The notes: generated by a model from the letters alone, not told the origin. Shown: positions 44,221 through 53,091, numbered from the stretch's first letter. The stretch is DNA of 64,000 nt from an uncultured Desulfobulbus sp. (GCF_963665445.1 NZ_OY762276.1:1768001-1832000), one strand, 5' to 3'. Numbers and translations are program-made.

Positions 44221-44262
44221 GGCTTCGTAAAAAGTCAAAAACCTGAATGTCACGCATCGTGA
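44221..44262 (+). repeat. Dispersed repeat, copy B
   Basis: Starts GGCTTCGTAAAAAGTC and matches the reverse complement of 14527-14568 at 35 of 42 positions. It lies 138 bp from the related element at 43995-44083. The rest of 43977-44331 has no convincing gene. Confidence 0.65.
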
Positions 44263-44331
44263 ATTGCTGCTCAAGCGGCTCCTATGGTGCGGCAGGTCCT
44301 CAGTCTGGAAATACGGCAAAGCTTCAATGGT

Positions 44332-44523
44332 TCAAGCCTCTGCGCTTGAAAAATGGGACATAAGAAAATTGCACTCCAAAGGCGTGAGGTCATAGCGCAG
44401 GACCGCCTCCTCGACAATGAGGTGCCGTTTTTTCTCCGGCTGTTCCTGCAGCTGCTCGGCCATCCACACTATGGCTTTTTTCAACTTGGCGGATTGTTTG
44501 CTTAAAGGTGATTGGTCGCTCAT
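44332..44523 (-). CDS. Small conserved hypothetical protein (63 residues)
   Basis: MSDQSPLSKQSAKLKKAIVW begins at ATG 44523, 6 nt behind AAGGAT. The body (LQEQPEKKRHLIVEEAVLRY then DLTPLECNFLMSHFS) is helical and resembles short hypothetical proteins I recall from sulfate reducers. No function can be given. It is divergent from yqgE. Confidence 0.6.
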   Translation of the reverse strand: MSDQSPLSKQSAKLKKAIVWMAEQLQEQPEKKRHLIVEEAVLRYDLTPLECNFLMSHFSSAEA

Positions 44524-44679
44524 GTTGATCCTTCTTTGAGGGGATAGCGGTTGCCTGAAACTTTTGCAGCGATTATAACCTACCGGAAAGTCAGGATTGC
44601 GGCAAGTTCGTCGTATTGGAAAGAGAGAACGAGCATGACAGTTGCGGAAAATGGCATAGGGAATCGAAAAAAACACTCC

Positions 44680-44709
44680 TTGACCCATTTTTAATCCAGG
44701 TGGTAGCAT
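44680..44709 (+). promoter_or_regulatory. Possible sigma-70 promoter for yqgE
   Basis: TTGACC (44680-44685) and TAGCAT (44704-44709) are 18 bp apart, 33 bp upstream of the yqgE start. Moderate match. Confidence 0.4.
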
Positions 44710-44741
44710 ACAGGTGATAAGAGACGTCAACGAGGTTCATC

Positions 44742-45293
44742 ATGGAAAGCCTGGCCGGTAATTTTCTCATTTCCACCCCTCAGATGCCTGATCCACGGTT
44801 TCAGGAGCAGGTGATCTACATCTGCGCCCACAATGAAGAGGGTGCCATGGGACTGGTTATCAACAACCCGAACCCGGAAATCACCCTGCTCGATGTTTTT
44901 CATGGGTCCAGCCTGACCATTCCCGAAGGACCGATACCGCCGGTCTACATGGGCGGGCCGGTGGAGATCGATGCTGGCTTCATCCTCTACACCAAAGAGG
45001 TGGCGGATCGGTACTCGGTTGAAATTCAACCTGGTATTCACTTGAGCCGCGATGCCCGCCTGCTTGAGGACATTTCTTTGGGCCGGGGGCCCAAAGAGTT
45101 CCTGTTCATGCTCGGCTATGCCGGATGGGGCGCCGGACAACTGGAATCTGAGCTCATGGATAACAGTTGGCTCACCGTCCCCGCTGATCTTGATGTTCTG
45201 TTCCACACGCCGGTCGATCGGAAATGGCGGTTGGCGGCCCAGAAATTCGGGGTTGATATTTCAATTTTTGGTGATATCATCGGCTACGCCTAG
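44742..45293 (+). CDS. YqgE/AlgH family protein
   Basis: 183 residues, usual length. Family landmarks: LAGNFLISTPQMPDPRFQEQ, VIYICAHNEEGAMGLVINNP, PVYMGGPVEIDAGFIL and LGYAGWGAGQLESEL. The family has a mixed alpha/beta fold and is widespread in Gram-negative bacteria; AlgH affects alginate in Pseudomonas but the biochemical role is unknown. It appears to open a run of plus-strand genes up to 50602. Confidence 0.93.
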   Translation: MESLAGNFLISTPQMPDPRFQEQVIYICAHNEEGAMGLVINNPNPEITLLDVFHGSSLTIPEGPIPPVYMGGPVEIDAGFILYTKEVADRYSVEIQPGIHLSRDARLLEDISLGRGPKEFLFMLGYAGWGAGQLESELMDNSWLTVPADLDVLFHTPVDRKWRLAAQKFGVDISIFGDIIGYA

Positions 45294-45415
45294 GAACTGC
45301 TTGATCTTTGGTGTCGATTATTCCGCGTCGGCCTTCTCGCAGAAGGACCGGCGATTTTTTTTGGCCGTTGTCGCCCCCCCCCATAATCTCCTTTATGTGT
45401 TGAGTATCCTGCCCT

Positions 45416-45847
45416 ATGAGTGAACAGCCTTCGACCTACCGTGTTTCCGATATCTATGCCTGTGCTCTGTGTGGATTCTGCTGCCATGGCGAGACCACCG
45501 TCTCCCTCGATGCCCATGACCAGGAGCGGATGGTCAAAGCCCTGGGACTTCCCCGGGAGGAAGTTGAGAGGCGATATTGGCGAATTACCGGCTCGATCGT
45601 CCAGATGCAGGTACGGGATGGGCATTGTATTTTCTACGACAAGGAGCAGGGGTGCACCGTCCATGAGGGCCGTCCCTGGCGTTGCCGCCAGTGGCCGCTG
45701 CATCCCAGTATGCTTGCCGATGAAAATAATTTTACAACCATTACCGAGTCCTGTCCCGGTTTCAAGAAAGGCATGGAATACAAGGAGTTTTGCCGTATTT
45801 TCCAAGCCCTGATCGATCAGGGGGATGCGGAAAAATTTAGTCGATGA
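45416..45847 (+). CDS. YkgJ-family cysteine-cluster protein
   Basis: 143 residues. Cysteines are arranged as CALCGFCCHGETTVSL near residue 16-31, CIFYDKEQGCTVHEGRPWRC in the middle and one in ESCPG, the signature of CxxCxxCC/YkgJ proteins that bind zinc or an Fe-S cluster. Function is unknown. The end overlaps the rlmH start (ATGA), so both are co-translated. Sometimes annotated as a flagellin N-methylase-like cluster protein, without support here. Confidence 0.88.
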   Translation: MSEQPSTYRVSDIYACALCGFCCHGETTVSLDAHDQERMVKALGLPREEVERRYWRITGSIVQMQVRDGHCIFYDKEQGCTVHEGRPWRCRQWPLHPSMLADENNFTTITESCPGFKKGMEYKEFCRIFQALIDQGDAEKFSR

Positions 45848-46311
45848 GATTGCTGATCCCCTTTATCGGCAAGACCAAGCAGGACTACCTGGATGCGGGC
45901 ATTCGTGATTATGGGGGGCGGCTTAGCCGTTTTGCCACACTCGATATGCCTGTGCTGCGTGAGCGGCACAACCGTAAAGAGCCCGATGAAGTTATCAAGC
46001 TTGCCGAAGCCGGCCAACTGCTCGAGCGGGCCCAGGGCGCGAGCGTCAATGTTGCCCTTGATCCCAATGGCCGCGAGCTCAACTCCGAGGAACTCGCCGC
46101 ACTGCTGACCAAATGGGAGGATCAGGGCGCATCTTCGATCTGTTTTCTCATCGGTGGTTTTCTCGGGTTGCATCAATCGGTGCTTGATCAGGCTAGCTAC
46201 AAAATCTCTCTCTCCCGGCTGACCTTTACCCATGAAATGACGCGCCTTATCCTGTTGGAGCAGCTCTATCGTGCCTTTACCATCAGGGCCGGGCATAAGT
46301 ATCACAAGTAA
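45844..46311 (+). CDS. rlmH: 23S rRNA pseudouridine(1915)-N3-methyltransferase RlmH
   Basis: 155 residues, SPOUT family. RlmH methylates pseudouridine 1915 in helix 69 of 23S rRNA using SAM. Landmarks: LIPFIGKTKQDYLDAGIRDY, NVALDPNGRELNSEELAALL, ICFLIGGFLGLHQSVLDQA (SAM-binding knot) and the C-terminal LSRLTFTHEMTRLILLEQLY with RAF. The final Tyr-His pair (AGHKYHK) is the conserved catalytic tail. Confidence 0.95.
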   Translation: MRLLIPFIGKTKQDYLDAGIRDYGGRLSRFATLDMPVLRERHNRKEPDEVIKLAEAGQLLERAQGASVNVALDPNGRELNSEELAALLTKWEDQGASSICFLIGGFLGLHQSVLDQASYKISLSRLTFTHEMTRLILLEQLYRAFTIRAGHKYHK

Positions 46312-46321
46312 TCAGGTGACC

Positions 46322-46864
46322 GTGGACAACCAAACACAACCGATCGATTTTTTTTCTCAGGTCTGCCCGAGTCCGGAGGATCTGTACCCTCTGGCGTCGG
46401 CCCTGGCCGGGGTACTCAAGTCAGGGGATATCCTTCTGCTCTACGGTCCATTGGGGGCAGGCAAGACAACCTTTACCCAGGCCCTTGCCCGCGAGTTGGC
46501 TGTGGGCGAGGATCAGTATGTGTCCAGCCCTTCCTTTGCCCTGATGCATGAATATCACGGCCGGTTGCCCATTGCCCACATGGATCTCTACCGCCTTGCC
46601 GACGAGGACGATGTAGAGGCAGCAGGATTGCTTGATTATCTCGGTGGCGAGGCAGTTTGCATTGTCGAATGGCCGGATCGTCTGGGAGCGCTGACCCCCA
46701 AATGCCGCCTTGACATCACCCTGGAACCCCTTGGTCACAGCCTGCGGCGAATCTCTCTTTGCCCACATGGCGATGACTGGCAAAGCCGGGTTACGCGTCT
46801 GCGCGAACAGTTGGCCAGGACCGCTGGAGCGGCGTCTCTCGTCGCCCCCCGCTCGGATTCCTGA
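46322..46864 (+). CDS. tsaE: tRNA threonylcarbamoyladenosine biosynthesis ATPase TsaE
   Basis: 180 residues. TsaE is the ATPase that resets the TsaBD complex during t6A37 tRNA modification. The P-loop LYGPLGAGKTTFTQALAREL, the SPSFALMHEYHG segment, HMDLYRL and VCIVEWPDR are all typical. The start is one of two GTG codons, 46316 or 46322; the latter has AGG at better distance. A C-terminal extension of about 30 residues beyond the core is present. Ten nt separate it from rlmH. Confidence 0.92.
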   Translation: MDNQTQPIDFFSQVCPSPEDLYPLASALAGVLKSGDILLLYGPLGAGKTTFTQALARELAVGEDQYVSSPSFALMHEYHGRLPIAHMDLYRLADEDDVEAAGLLDYLGGEAVCIVEWPDRLGALTPKCRLDITLEPLGHSLRRISLCPHGDDWQSRVTRLREQLARTAGAASLVAPRSDS

Positions 46865-46922
46865 TTTTTGCCGCCGATCCACCACCGCAACCCCTTGTCT
46901 TTAATAACGACGTTGAAAACTG

Positions 46923-48686
46923 ATGAATTCCATGGAAAAACGATTGATCATCCTGCAGCCCTGTAAAAAACAATACACCCTTGACCAAGACAAGGCCTGC
47001 AGTCCGCAAGCCACGGTGGCGCGATTTCACCAGCGGCTCAAAGCGACCAACCTGGATGTGCTCAAGGAGATTCGCCGCATCGATAACGGACGCCTCGATA
47101 TTCCGGTGTATTTCAGTGTCTGTGGAGAGGATGCACGCCGCATCATCGGCAACAAAAAGCAGATGGGCAAGGGATCGACTCCGGAACAGTCCCGGGCCAG
47201 CGCCTGCATGGAGTTGGGCGAGCGGTTCAGTTTTTTCAGTTTCCTCCAGGACCCGAATAATTTTATTGTCGGTGATTATGCCGCCATGGAGGCCCAAGGC
47301 CATCCGGTGCTGCCGATGCAGACCCTGCTGGCTTCGGTGCACGACACTCAACTGGATTGCGCTACCCTGCGTTCCTTGTTGGCGGACTTGCCCCTGCGCT
47401 GGACCTGGGCCGTGCGGCTGAGCGACAACAGTCCGGTTCTGGTGCCCTTTTCCTGGTTTTATGCCATCAACGAGTTCAACGGACCTTCCGCCGGCAACAC
47501 CTACGAGGAGGCGGTTCTCCAGGGAATCAGCGAGGTGGTCGAACGCCATGTCTGCGCCCTGATCACCCGTGACCGGATTCCCACCCCGCAGATCAGGATC
47601 GATTCGATCACCGATCCGGTGGCGGTGGAACTGCTGGCCAAGTTCCGCAACAACGGTATTGAGATTTCCCTCAACGATTTTTCTCTGAATACGGGCATTC
47701 CCACCGTCGCTGCCCTGGCCTGGGATCCTTCGACCTTTCCCGAGTCGAGCGAAATCGTCTATACCGCCGGAACAACCCCGGATGCCAACAAGGCCCTCAT
47801 TCGTGCGCTGACTGAGGTGGCCCAGCTGGCTGGCGATTTCAATAGCAATGCCAACTATGTCGCCAGTGGCCTGCCCAAGCCGCTTGCGTTAAGCGAGGTT
47901 GCCCATGTACTCAATTCGGGCGCAACCATTGAGCTGATGCGGATGGCTGATTTGAAAGATGAAGATATCTACCAGGAGGTGCAGAACTGTGTCGCCGCCC
48001 TTGGCAAGATCGGCATGGAGGTGCTGGTGGTCGATACCACCCACCCGCAGTTGCAGATACCAGCCATCTACACCATCATTCCAGGGGCACACTTCCGCGA
48101 GCGGGCAATGGGCGGCAATGCAGCCCTCTTTGCAGCCAAGCTTGCGGCCGAACTCCTCGAGGGCGATGCGCTTGACAGCAAGCTGGCAGCGATGCAGCGG
48201 TTGCTGCCCGATGCCTATGCCTTGCCCTTTTATCGTGGTCGCCATCTCTATGAGCTCGGTCTTGCCGAGGCGGCCCTGGAGTGTTTCCAGGAGGCGCTGC
48301 AGCTCTTGCCCAACGACGAGGATCTTCCCTATCTCTATTCGTATAGCGGCTGTTGCCTGCGCGATCTGGGCCGCTACGAGGATGCCGTGGCAGTGCTGAA
48401 CAAGGGGCTGACCCACGATGAAGATCGGCCGGATATCTACAATACCCTCGGGGTCTGCCACTTCAAGCTTGACCAGTTCCAGGAGGCGGTTCGCTGCTTT
48501 GGCCGGGCGGTTGAGCTCAACCCGGCTTCTGCCATTGATTTTGCCAATCTGGCACTCAACCTGGAGCGGCTCGGGGAAACAAAATCGGCCATCGCCAATT
48601 ACGAGATCGCCCTGAGTCAGGATCCCTGTATCGGCTTTGCCGCAGAGCGGCTGGCTGCACTGCTTGCAACTGTTTCCCAGGCATAG
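46923..48686 (+). CDS. YcaO-domain protein with C-terminal TPR repeats
   Basis: 587 residues. The N-terminal 400 residues are a YcaO fold: GKGSTPEQSRASACMELGER, FNGPSAGNTYEEAVLQGISE, VVERHVCALITRDR, and ALIRALTEVAQLAGDF contain the ATP/Mg-binding Glu residues. From about residue 415 several TPR-like helical repeats follow (YELGLAEAALECFQEALQLL; DIYNTLGVCHFKLDQFQEAV; FANLALNLERLGETKSAIAN). YcaO enzymes activate backbone amides with ATP; E. coli YcaO assists RimO methylthiolation of ribosomal protein S12, and others make thioamides or azolines. No RiPP precursor gene is nearby, so a housekeeping role is more likely. Confidence 0.9.
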   Translation: MNSMEKRLIILQPCKKQYTLDQDKACSPQATVARFHQRLKATNLDVLKEIRRIDNGRLDIPVYFSVCGEDARRIIGNKKQMGKGSTPEQSRASACMELGERFSFFSFLQDPNNFIVGDYAAMEAQGHPVLPMQTLLASVHDTQLDCATLRSLLADLPLRWTWAVRLSDNSPVLVPFSWFYAINEFNGPSAGNTYEEAVLQGISEVVERHVCALITRDRIPTPQIRIDSITDPVAVELLAKFRNNGIEISLNDFSLNTGIPTVAALAWDPSTFPESSEIVYTAGTTPDANKALIRALTEVAQLAGDFNSNANYVASGLPKPLALSEVAHVLNSGATIELMRMADLKDEDIYQEVQNCVAALGKIGMEVLVVDTTHPQLQIPAIYTIIPGAHFRERAMGGNAALFAAKLAAELLEGDALDSKLAAMQRLLPDAYALPFYRGRHLYELGLAEAALECFQEALQLLPNDEDLPYLYSYSGCCLRDLGRYEDAVAVLNKGLTHDEDRPDIYNTLGVCHFKLDQFQEAVRCFGRAVELNPASAIDFANLALNLERLGETKSAIANYEIALSQDPCIGFAAERLAALLATVSQA

Positions 48687-48692
48687 TCTTCG

Positions 48693-49754
48693 ATGATCTC
48701 TCTGCCCCAATCCCCGGGAAAAATTCTTGTCTGGGCACCGGACCGGGTGAGCGAAGCGGTTCTCGCCACTCCCGCGGTCAGGACGATTCGCGAAAATTTT
48801 CCAGAGGCGGAACTGACCCTTCTGGTTTCTCCCCGGGTTCACGACATATTTCAGTTCAGTCCGCGTGTGGATCGGCTCTTGGTCTATGAAAATGAAGGCG
48901 AACACCGCGGCCTTCGCGGCAAGCTGCAGCTTGTGCGCGAGTTGCGTCAGCAGCAGTTTGCCGTTGTTATTTTTATCGCTGGTGGATGGAAGGGCCCTCT
49001 GATCGCCTGGCTGGCACGTATTGCCGTTCGGGCGGGACACCTCACAGGGGTGCGTGGGCTGCTGTTGACCCACGGGGTGCACAAAACCCTGGAGGCGGTG
49101 AAAAAGCATGAGGTGGATCATTACCAGCGAATAATGCTCGGCTTGGGGTTGCGGCCCTCGAACAACACTCTTGAGCTCTTTCTTTTCGGTGATCAGATCG
49201 ATGCGATCAAGGCGCGGGTCCGTACCATGGCCGACTTTGAGATGGGCACCCAGCCGCTGATCGGATTTATTCCCGGAGCAACCTATTTTCCCTCAAAACG
49301 TTGGCCCGTGGAACATTACGCGCAGCTGGCGCAACTGATCTGCCGCGACCCTCGGGCACGAATTATATTGTTTGGTTCAAAGGCGGAACGGGCAACCTGC
49401 ACCAAAATCATCGCCCAATCCGGAGCTGCTGCCCCGCGGATGCTCAACATGGCTGGGTCAGCCCGCCTGATTGAAACCATCGCCTTGCTTGGTGAATGTG
49501 ACGTCCTGGTTTCCAGCGATTCCGGACTGATGCATGCGGCTGCTGCCCTCCATGTGCCGATTGTGGCGCTCTTCGGGGCCACCGACCCCAGGGTCACCGG
49601 ACCCTACTCGGATAATGCGGTCATTCTCCACCAGCCCGTCTTATGCAGTCCCTGCAATAAACCCCGTTGCCCCTACAAACATATGCGCTGCATGAAACTC
49701 ATCAGCAGTGACGATGTGTATGCCGAGGTCATGGGCATACTCGCAGAGCGGTGA
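48693..49754 (+). CDS. Glycosyltransferase family 9 (heptosyltransferase-like)
   Basis: 353 residues. GT-B fold with N-terminal ILVWAPDRVSEAVLATPAVR and the nucleotide-sugar site GFIPGATYFPSKRWPVEHYA plus DVLVSSDSGLMHAAAALHVP and ALFGATDPRVTGPY. This is the WaaF/WaaC type that adds heptose to the LPS core in the cytoplasm. A C-terminal cluster CSPCNKPRCPYKHMRCM matches the Cys-rich end common in ADP-heptose:LPS heptosyltransferase II. Seven nt follow the YcaO stop; the 3' end overlaps the next gene. Confidence 0.9.
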   Translation: MISLPQSPGKILVWAPDRVSEAVLATPAVRTIRENFPEAELTLLVSPRVHDIFQFSPRVDRLLVYENEGEHRGLRGKLQLVRELRQQQFAVVIFIAGGWKGPLIAWLARIAVRAGHLTGVRGLLLTHGVHKTLEAVKKHEVDHYQRIMLGLGLRPSNNTLELFLFGDQIDAIKARVRTMADFEMGTQPLIGFIPGATYFPSKRWPVEHYAQLAQLICRDPRARIILFGSKAERATCTKIIAQSGAAAPRMLNMAGSARLIETIALLGECDVLVSSDSGLMHAAAALHVPIVALFGATDPRVTGPYSDNAVILHQPVLCSPCNKPRCPYKHMRCMKLISSDDVYAEVMGILAER

Positions 49755-50602
49755 GTGCCGCTGAGTGCGGGAGACCGCCGCACATCCCCGACGAAACGCT
49801 CTGTATCGCCCACCGCGGGTATCGGGCCTGCTTTCCGGAAAACACCCTGCTTGCCTTTGCGCAAAGTCTTGGCCGCAGCCATATGATCGAGTTGGACGTC
49901 CGCCTCAGTCGTGATGGCGAGGTGATCGTCTTTCACGATGAGCTACTCTGCCGCACCACGAACGCCCGCCTATGTGCTTCTGAATGGGGACTCTCGTCTT
50001 TGCAGGTCATCGATTGGTCGTTAACGGAGCTGCAACGGCTGGACGCAGGGGCCTGGTTTCTTGAGGCCGACCCTTTCAGCAGCCTTGGCTCCAAACTGGT
50101 GCGGGCCGAGGACATTCTTGTCCATCTACCGCAAAAAATTCCCACCCTGGATGAGGTTCTCTGCTGGAGCCGAAAGCATGCGATGCGGCTCAATATCGAG
50201 TTAAAAGACTTGGCCAAAGTCGAGCTGAACCGCCTCCTGGTAGAAGCGGTTATCGCCGCGTTGCAGCGGCAGCAGGTTGAACATTTGGTCCTGCTCTCCT
50301 CGTTCAACCACCGACTGCTGCCCTATTGCCGCGGCCTGGCACCGGATATTGCATGTGCGGCCCTGCAGGAAAAGACGCATCCGCCTGAACTGGTGGCCTA
50401 TCTGCGTGATCTGCAGGTCTGCGCCTACCATCCTGAAAACGCCCTCACTGATCAGGCCTTGATCGCTCTGCTCTGGTCTGCGGGCATTGCGGTGAACGTC
50501 TTCACAGTCAATGATCATCTTCGCATGAAGGAGCTTGCAGGGTTTGGGGTCAGTGGAATTATCACGGATTACCCGCATCTTTCCACCTGCGGTCAAGCCT
50601 AG
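49751..50602 (+). CDS. Glycerophosphodiester phosphodiesterase
   Basis: 283 residues, GDPD TIM barrel. It hydrolyses glycerophosphodiesters from phospholipid turnover to glycerol-3-phosphate and alcohol. Catalytic motifs: CIAHRGYRACFPENTLLAF (general acid/base His), MIELDVRLSRDGEVIVFHDE (metal-binding Glu/Asp and second His). The end VNVFTVNDHLRMKELAGFGV and GIITDYP is standard. GTG 49751 overlaps the heptosyltransferase stop, indicating coupling. No signal peptide, so cytoplasmic. Confidence 0.92.
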   Translation: MSAAECGRPPHIPDETLCIAHRGYRACFPENTLLAFAQSLGRSHMIELDVRLSRDGEVIVFHDELLCRTTNARLCASEWGLSSLQVIDWSLTELQRLDAGAWFLEADPFSSLGSKLVRAEDILVHLPQKIPTLDEVLCWSRKHAMRLNIELKDLAKVELNRLLVEAVIAALQRQQVEHLVLLSSFNHRLLPYCRGLAPDIACAALQEKTHPPELVAYLRDLQVCAYHPENALTDQALIALLWSAGIAVNVFTVNDHLRMKELAGFGVSGIITDYPHLSTCGQA

Positions 50603-51240
50603 AAGAGTGAGGAGCTCTGCTGGCGCTGGGCAAAATTCTGCAGGTAGCGATCGACCTTGGCCCGCCCGACCTTCATCAGATTCTGCATCAGGAAAAAAGG
50701 CACTTCCGCAAGACCGTAGCGATCTCTGATCAGCTCGGTCATCGCTATCCAGAGGTGTCCCGTCATTTCCGCGTCCGCAAGAGCGCGATGAAAGACGCCC
50801 TCATGGGGGATCCCTAAAAAATCGACCAGGGTTGCCAGTTTGTGGTTGGGTGCGGAGGGGAAAAGTCGTCTCGCGGTGAGCACGGTGCAGGCCATGGGGT
50901 TGGTGCGCTCGATTCCCAGGTGGGTGAATTCGGCGTCAAGAAAACTGCGGTCAAAACCGACATTGTGCGCAACCAAGGGGGACTCGCCAAGCCATCGGGC
51001 AAAGCGGGCCATGACCGCCTCGCAGGGTGGTGCCTGGGTAACGAGCTCGTTGCTGATGCCGGTGAGCGATTCAATGAACCAGCTGATGGGAAATCCCGGA
51101 TTCATCAACTCCTGAAAACGATCGACAATGACACCCTGTTCAATTTTCACCGCCCCCACCTCAATGGGACGATCTCCATATTTGGGGGCTTGACCAGTTG
51201 TTTCGAAATCAAAGACAATAACAGGGAGGGACGGGCACAC
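50599..51240 (-). CDS. DEDDh 3'-5' exonuclease (DnaQ-like)
   Basis: 213 residues. The exonuclease motifs are Asp11-Glu13 (VFDFETTG), Asp97 (AHNVGFD) and His151/Asp156 (HRALADA), the full DEDDh set. It resembles the stand-alone epsilon-like or PolC-type exonuclease domain and may proofread or process DNA or RNA ends. The only start in the frame is GTG 51240. Its 3' end overlaps the convergent phosphodiesterase by 4 nt. Confidence 0.88.
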   Translation of the reverse strand: MCPSLPVIVFDFETTGQAPKYGDRPIEVGAVKIEQGVIVDRFQELMNPGFPISWFIESLTGISNELVTQAPPCEAVMARFARWLGESPLVAHNVGFDRSFLDAEFTHLGIERTNPMACTVLTARRLFPSAPNHKLATLVDFLGIPHEGVFHRALADAEMTGHLWIAMTELIRDRYGLAEVPFFLMQNLMKVGRAKVDRYLQNFAQRQQSSSLF

Positions 51241-51392
51241 GGTGGTAGAGTGTAAATGCAGACGGTTATGCAGGCTAAAGGCCGAAGAAACAGCAATTTC
51301 AAGGGGTTTGCAATGAAAACGCTGTGCGCTTTATCAGTGAATCGGGTACATAATAAAAAATGATTGCCACCAAAACTCTGCTCGAAGAAACG

Positions 51393-51489
51393 AGATCTTC
51401 CCCTGTGGTCGAGATGACACCCGGCAGGGGCGACACTTCTCGGAACGACCCGCAATGTTGATGTCATCCCGAAGGAATAAGAGGGATCT
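51393..51489. repeat. Imperfect 97-bp inverted repeat, MITE-like
   Basis: The left arm AGATC...GATGACA (51393-51419) is mirrored by TGTCATC...GGATCT (51462-51489). Intergenic elements ending in GGATGACA / TGTCATCC-type arms are common interspersed repeats in many genomes, by recollection. The rest of the 51241-51581 gap shows nothing else. Confidence 0.45.
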
Positions 51490-51581
51490 ACAAGCAGAAC
51501 CGTGAGCTGAGGTTCAATGGTGATCATAGAGTAAAAAGTTAATACACTACTTATTCATCAAATTCAATGGGGGGAGGTTTC

Positions 51582-52085
51582 ATGGGGCCGGATGAAATGC
51601 GAGAAAGGGCTATTGATCTGTTTTTGAAACGTTTGCACTGCAGTCAAGTACTGGCCATGGTCGGCCACGAGAAGCTGGGGATCGAGGATCCCTCGGTCAT
51701 CAAGGCCCTTGGTTCCTTTGGCGGCGGTATCGGCGGAACCGGTCATGTCTGCGGCGCTCTTGTCGGTGCGGCCACCGTGATCGGCACCCTGTACAGTCGT
51801 TCAAGCCTTGAAGAAAAAGAAAATCCGCGAATGTGGGCGGCCACCAAGGCGGTGATGAAATCCTTCAAGGAGCTCACCGATGAATACGGTGGCATTGACT
51901 GCGGCCAGATTGCGCGGGTCGACTGGATGAACCGTGACCAGGTCAAGAATTTTTACGGCAATGCTGAGAGTCGTCGACAGCACTGCATTCAGGTCGTGGG
52001 TGAAACAGCTCGACTGCTTGGTGAGCTGCTGGAAAAGGAGGCGGAGATCATGGCCACCAAAGAGGCGGAGAAAAAGGCTCAATAA
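51582..52085 (+). CDS. C_GCAxxG_C_C family redox-active protein
   Basis: 167 residues. The start ATG 51582 follows GGGGGAGG. Cysteines fall in LHCSQVLA, GGTGHVCGALVGA, DCGQI and HCIQVV, the pattern of this family (sometimes called Split-Soret-like or C-GCAxxG-C-C), frequent in anaerobes and thought to bind a redox cofactor. The family Gly-Cys-Ala core is Val-Cys-Gly-Ala here. Function is unknown. The C-terminus is a charged helix. It is 85 bp upstream of another plus-strand gene. Confidence 0.85.
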   Translation: MGPDEMRERAIDLFLKRLHCSQVLAMVGHEKLGIEDPSVIKALGSFGGGIGGTGHVCGALVGAATVIGTLYSRSSLEEKENPRMWAATKAVMKSFKELTDEYGGIDCGQIARVDWMNRDQVKNFYGNAESRRQHCIQVVGETARLLGELLEKEAEIMATKEAEKKAQ

Positions 52086-52170
52086 CCTTCCAGTCGTGGT
52101 GCCGATGGGCGCATCGCGTTTTGCCGAGGGCAGCTCTATGCTGCCCTTTTGTATGTAGGGGGATCAATGT

Positions 52171-53028
52171 ATGGAGATGTATAATTTTTCGAGTGCTGAA
52201 ACCGATCGTATCAATCTCGCTCTCCGGTTTATCAGTACCAAGGAAGTCGACCTGGAGCCGATGCTGGCCCGGACCCTGATCGTGAAGACCGAAAATTACG
52301 AGGACGAATGCGAAAAGCTGGCACCGTACTATGCCCAGTTCGGTCTGGAAGACGGAAGTGCTCGCCTGGTGTTTGATTCGTCGAAGGAGGGGGCGCACAA
52401 GATACTGATCAACAAGGCGGCCATCTCCGGGCTTTCCTATGTCCATGCCCTGGTCAACCAGGTGGTGCATCTGGGCAACCTCAGCTTTTATAACCGCGAG
52501 TACGGCAATATTTATCGCATGGAGGCTGACCAGGCCATTGCCGACTACTATTACGAGTTTCTCCTCTGGTCCAGATTTCAGGCCATGAAAGTGGCTACCC
52601 GGGCCCATGCCCTGGTCAGCTGGCACGAGGTCAACGGTGAAGAGCCGCCCAGGGACGGCAGATACCAGTTTTCCCAGGTCGGGTTTCCAGTGGAACCGGT
52701 GGGCGAGTGCCTCTACCAGTTGGTGCAGGCCGATGATATCGCTCCGTGGCGGGAAATCTTCTGGAGATTGCTCGAAGAGCTGGCAACCTATTTCGGTCGG
52801 TTGGCCTTTTACCAGCAGGAGGCCGATCCTGCTGAACTTGATGAGCGTTTTCCCGCAGAGCCCCTCGATGAAACCGTTGGTTTGGAAAATTGCCTTATGC
52901 TCTATGCCTCCCTGCAGGTTGCCCGCGATTATGCAAGCTGGAAAGAGATACGTCCCAAAATGCGGCAGGCCGTGGTGGCCATGCAGGATCAGGGCAAAAT
53001 ACGTTTTGACAGACAGGGTGGGGAGTAG
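52171..53028 (+). CDS. Unknown 285-residue protein, possible degenerate metallopeptidase fold
   Basis: No named family recognised. Residues about 85-130 (VHALVNQVVHLGNLSFYN, then EADQAIADYYYEFLLWSRFQ) resemble the active-site region of small zinc-peptidase-like proteins where HExxH is followed by a helix with FLLWSEFxA. Here the HE pair is Asn-Gln (NQVVH), so catalysis would be lost. No signal peptide or membrane segment, hence cytoplasmic. ATG 52171 follows GGGGGAT; a five-codon frame starts just before it. It is followed by a terminator-like hairpin. Confidence 0.65.
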   Translation: MEMYNFSSAETDRINLALRFISTKEVDLEPMLARTLIVKTENYEDECEKLAPYYAQFGLEDGSARLVFDSSKEGAHKILINKAAISGLSYVHALVNQVVHLGNLSFYNREYGNIYRMEADQAIADYYYEFLLWSRFQAMKVATRAHALVSWHEVNGEEPPRDGRYQFSQVGFPVEPVGECLYQLVQADDIAPWREIFWRLLEELATYFGRLAFYQQEADPAELDERFPAEPLDETVGLENCLMLYASLQVARDYASWKEIRPKMRQAVVAMQDQGKIRFDRQGGE

Positions 53029-53091
53029 CTCTCGGCATACGGCGGTCAGACTGCTCGCACCTTGATCCAGACCTAGAATTTGTGAACAACA

